From: Paraburkholderia sp. BL9I2N2
GTDB taxonomy: Bacteria > Pseudomonadota > Gammaproteobacteria > Burkholderiales > Burkholderiaceae
Direction of reading: 5' to 3'
DNA: 64,000 nucleotides
Assembly (NCBI RefSeq): GCF_004339745.1
Contig: NZ_SMGP01000002.1
Coordinates: forward strand, 496,001-560,000
Shown here: piece by piece, positions 62,161 to 64,000 of the stretch
How positions within the stretch are numbered: position 1 is the stretch's first letter
Layout of the letters: every line of letters starts with the position of its first letter
Notes under the pieces: model-generated
Database searches by the model: none
Seen by the model: only the letters and a program-made list of their open reading frames with translations
What the model was told of the DNA's origin: nothing
Program-made: the position numbers and the translations under genes

Positions 62161-63015
62161 TCACCTGTCGCTCACTGAACGAATGAATTCGTCGACGTAG
62201 CGATTGAACGCCGACGGATGCGCGAGATTCATTCCGTGCGACGCGCCGCGCACCGTTTCGCGGCGCGCATCCGGCAGCCAGTCTTGCAGCGCGGCCACGG
62301 TACGGCGAAACATGTCGGGACTCTTTTCGCCGTCGATCAGCAGCACCGGGCAACGCACCTCGGCGGCCTCCTCGGGAACATAGGCGGGCAGCGGGTCGCG
62401 GAATTGACGCGCGAGCGTGTGCGCATTATCGGTCGCCATCCGGCGAAAACCCGGTGTGCTCATCGCCCAGAAACCGGGCCGGCTGACCGAGTCGACGAAC
62501 AATTGCAAGCCGGCCTCCACTTCCCCGCTTTCGATCAGTTGCGCCGCTTTCGCGCGCAACGCATTGACCGTCTCCGGCATTCGCGCGGTCGGGCGTCCGG
62601 CAATCTGCAACGGACCACCCGGGTCGGCTAGCGTCAACGTCCGTACATGCTCAGGATGGCGCCGCGCGAAATGAAACGCCACACAACCGCCACGCGAATG
62701 TCCGACCACGTGCGCCGGTCCCACGCCAAAACGTTCGACGAACTCCGCCACTTCGTTTGCATGCGCGCTCCAGCTGAACGGCAGGCCGGGCTCGGTATCG
62801 GCCGCCGGCCAGTAATGCGTGAGACTCACCGCGATACAGCGGTAGTGCTTCGACAGGCCCGCGAGTTGCGGTTGCCAGTAGCGGTAGTCGCACAGCGAAC
62901 CATGCACGAACAACAGCGGTTCGCCCTCACCGGCTTCCACGCAAGGCATGCGCAAACCGCTTCGCAGTTCGATGAAAGATGACGAAGCAGACGACGCGGT
63001 CACTGATTGAGTCAC
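62161..63015 (-). CDS. alpha/beta hydrolase
   Basis: Encodes 284 residues. LLFVHGSLCDYRYWQPQLAGL is the oxyanion strand, the nucleophile is in VVGHSRGGCVAFHFARRHPEHV (G-x-S-x-G), the acid in VLLIDGEKSPDMF and the His in VRGASHGMNLAHPSAFN. Style resembles esterases and epoxide-hydrolase-like members; substrate unknown. Single gene, converging on the 61628 gene. Confidence 0.87.
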   Translation of the reverse strand: MTQSVTASSASSSFIELRSGLRMPCVEAGEGEPLLFVHGSLCDYRYWQPQLAGLSKHYRCIAVSLTHYWPAADTEPGLPFSWSAHANEVAEFVERFGVGPAHVVGHSRGGCVAFHFARRHPEHVRTLTLADPGGPLQIAGRPTARMPETVNALRAKAAQLIESGEVEAGLQLFVDSVSRPGFWAMSTPGFRRMATDNAHTLARQFRDPLPAYVPEEAAEVRCPVLLIDGEKSPDMFRRTVAALQDWLPDARRETVRGASHGMNLAHPSAFNRYVDEFIRSVSDR

Positions 63016-63088
63016 GAGTGGTTCACGGACAGCGCGGCAATGCCCGAGTGCGGCGCTGTCGGCTCGAAATGGAATGGGGAGCGAAAGT

Positions 63089-63109
63089 GCGTCCCTGAGA
63101 TTGGGACGC
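63089..63109. terminator. 7-bp hairpin between mreB-like and hydrolase genes
   Basis: GCGTCCC and GGGACGC enclose seven bases, about 100 bp past the MreB-like stop. No T-run; weak terminator candidate. Confidence 0.35.
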
Positions 63110-63209
63110 GAAGCGTATTGTCACACAGCCGGTCGAACAGCGTGGCAGCCCGGCCCAATGGCGGACGCGAGCCTCCCGAAGGCAGCAGCGCGGCAAGCCC
63201 TGCGCGCAA

Positions 63210-64000
63210 TTATTCGTAAGCGAATTCGTCCAGCAGGCCGGCGGTGGCTGCCGTGCCCGCGCCGCGCACCGCGCAGGTCAGCGGTTCATCGGCGACGCGC
63301 ACGTCGAGGCCGATCTCGTTCGTCAAGCGGCGGCTCAGGTTGCCGAGCAGCGCACCGCCGCCCGTCAGCACGATGCCGTTGTTGGCGATGTCGGTCGCCA
63401 GTTCGGCCGGCGCCTCTTCGAGCCCGCGTTTCACCGCGCCGATCATCTGACGCAGCGGCCCCTCGATCGCATCCGCGATATCGTGGTTGCTCAGTTGAAC
63501 CGTGCGCGGCAAGCCGTCGTCGACGCTGCGGCCGGTCGCGTTCATATGCTCGCGCGGCACGTCGCGCACGGCCGAGCCGATGCTCTTCTTGACGTGCTCA
63601 GCGGTCTGTTCGCCGAGCAGCACGCCGTACAGATTGCGCACGTAGCTCACGATCGCCATGTCGAAACTGTCGCCGCCCACGCGGATCGAGCCGCTATACG
63701 CCATGCCGCCGAGCGCGATCACGCCGACCTCGGTCGTGCCGCCGCCGATATCGACCACCATCGAACCGGTCGCCTCGGACACCGGCAAGCCCGCGCCGAC
63801 TGCCGACGCGAGCGATTCGCCGATCAGGCTCACCTTCCATGCGCCGGCCGCCACGGCCGCTTCCTTGATCGCGCGACGCTCGACCTGGGTCGCGCCGGCC
63901 GGCACACACAAGGTGAACGCGGCGCGGCGGCTGAACAGCGGCCGCAGGCGCGCCATGTCGACGAATTGCCGGATCATGTGCTCGGCGGCGGAGAAGTTGG
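63210..64000 (-). CDS. MreB/Mbl-family actin-like protein, divergent paralog (5' end outside window)
   Basis: The frame continues past the window edge, so the N-terminal phosphate-1 loop is missing. Visible: CVPAGATQVERRAIKEAAVAAGAWKVSLIGE, the phosphate-2 motif VVDIGGGTTEVGVIALGGMAYSGSIRVGGDSFDMAIVSYVR, and the adenosine motif GIVLTGGGALLGNL. Main-copy MreB usually reads EEPMAAAIGAGLPV where this protein has ESLASAVGAGLPV. No mreC or mreD follows; the gene ends alone. Role in cell shape or another filament is open. Confidence 0.85.
   Translation of the reverse strand, partial: NFSAAEHMIRQFVDMARLRPLFSRRAAFTLCVPAGATQVERRAIKEAAVAAGAWKVSLIGESLASAVGAGLPVSEATGSMVVDIGGGTTEVGVIALGGMAYSGSIRVGGDSFDMAIVSYVRNLYGVLLGEQTAEHVKKSIGSAVRDVPREHMNATGRSVDDGLPRTVQLSNHDIADAIEGPLRQMIGAVKRGLEEAPAELATDIANNGIVLTGGGALLGNLSRRLTNEIGLDVRVADEPLTCAVRGAGTAATAGLLDEFAYE

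Noticed and set aside
1..64000. CRISPR arrays, insertion sequences, prophage, tRNA or rRNA genes
   Set aside because: No regularly spaced repeats, transposase or integrase frames, cloverleaf sequences or rRNA stretches were seen.

Overview
The window is high-GC DNA from a betaproteobacterium of the Burkholderia/Paraburkholderia group. The evidence is the convergent rpfR/rpfF pair (BDSF quorum sensing), a small DUF4148 protein, a second sigma-54 gene, a LutABC lactate operon with an FCD-GntR regulator, and dense accessory metabolism with many LysR/AraC/TetR/RpiR/GntR regulators. rpfR/rpfF lies on chromosome 2 in Burkholderia cenocepacia, so a secondary replicon is plausible, but that is inference. 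No tRNA, rRNA, CRISPR array, insertion sequence or prophage block was seen.

Layout. 0-4.4 kb: end of an MFS exporter, a NIPSNAP protein, a large MscS channel and an alpha/beta hydrolase. 4.5-8.7 kb: a two-gene DNA-repair operon (FAN1-type VRR-NUC nuclease, then an Fe-S XPD/DinG-like helicase carrying its own nuclease motif) behind a consensus LexA box. 8.7-17.3 kb: a metallo-beta-lactamase-fold hydrolase, an MFS/deacylase/LysR group, and lutABC with its GntR regulator and operator. 17.5-22.2 kb: a serine carboxypeptidase, an aminotransferase and an orphan rpoN.

22.7-31.0 kb: an island of small stress-type proteins (BON, PA2169-type bundle, glycine-zipper protein, DUF1488, DUF4142, PfpI, an acidic protein, topoisomerase IB, PRC-barrel, DUF3175 and several unknowns). 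Three divergent intergenic regions here each hold a pair of outward-facing -24/-12 (sigma-54) promoter candidates, and two further candidates precede the BON and PfpI genes. With rpoN next door, this looks like a local sigma-54 stress regulon. It is the most interesting pattern in the window.

31-44 kb: an antiporter, a FUSC protein, an AraC/AhpD-like pair, an aldo/keto reductase, the 1500-residue helicase Lhr, and rpfR/rpfF. 44-53 kb: an Ldh2-family dehydrogenase, an M20 peptidase, a superinfection-immunity homolog, a TetR/MFS efflux operon with duplicated operators, patatin, OsmC and DUF4148. 53-57 kb: a three-gene operon (C45 autoproteolytic acyltransferase, class III aminotransferase, CMD-like protein) and an RpiR regulator, linked by a shared 14-bp operator that overlaps a near-consensus sigma-70 promoter. 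57-64 kb: a glycogen-debranching-like enzyme, a citrate synthase, a candidate small RNA, a hypothetical protein, a hydrolase and a divergent MreB cut by the window edge.
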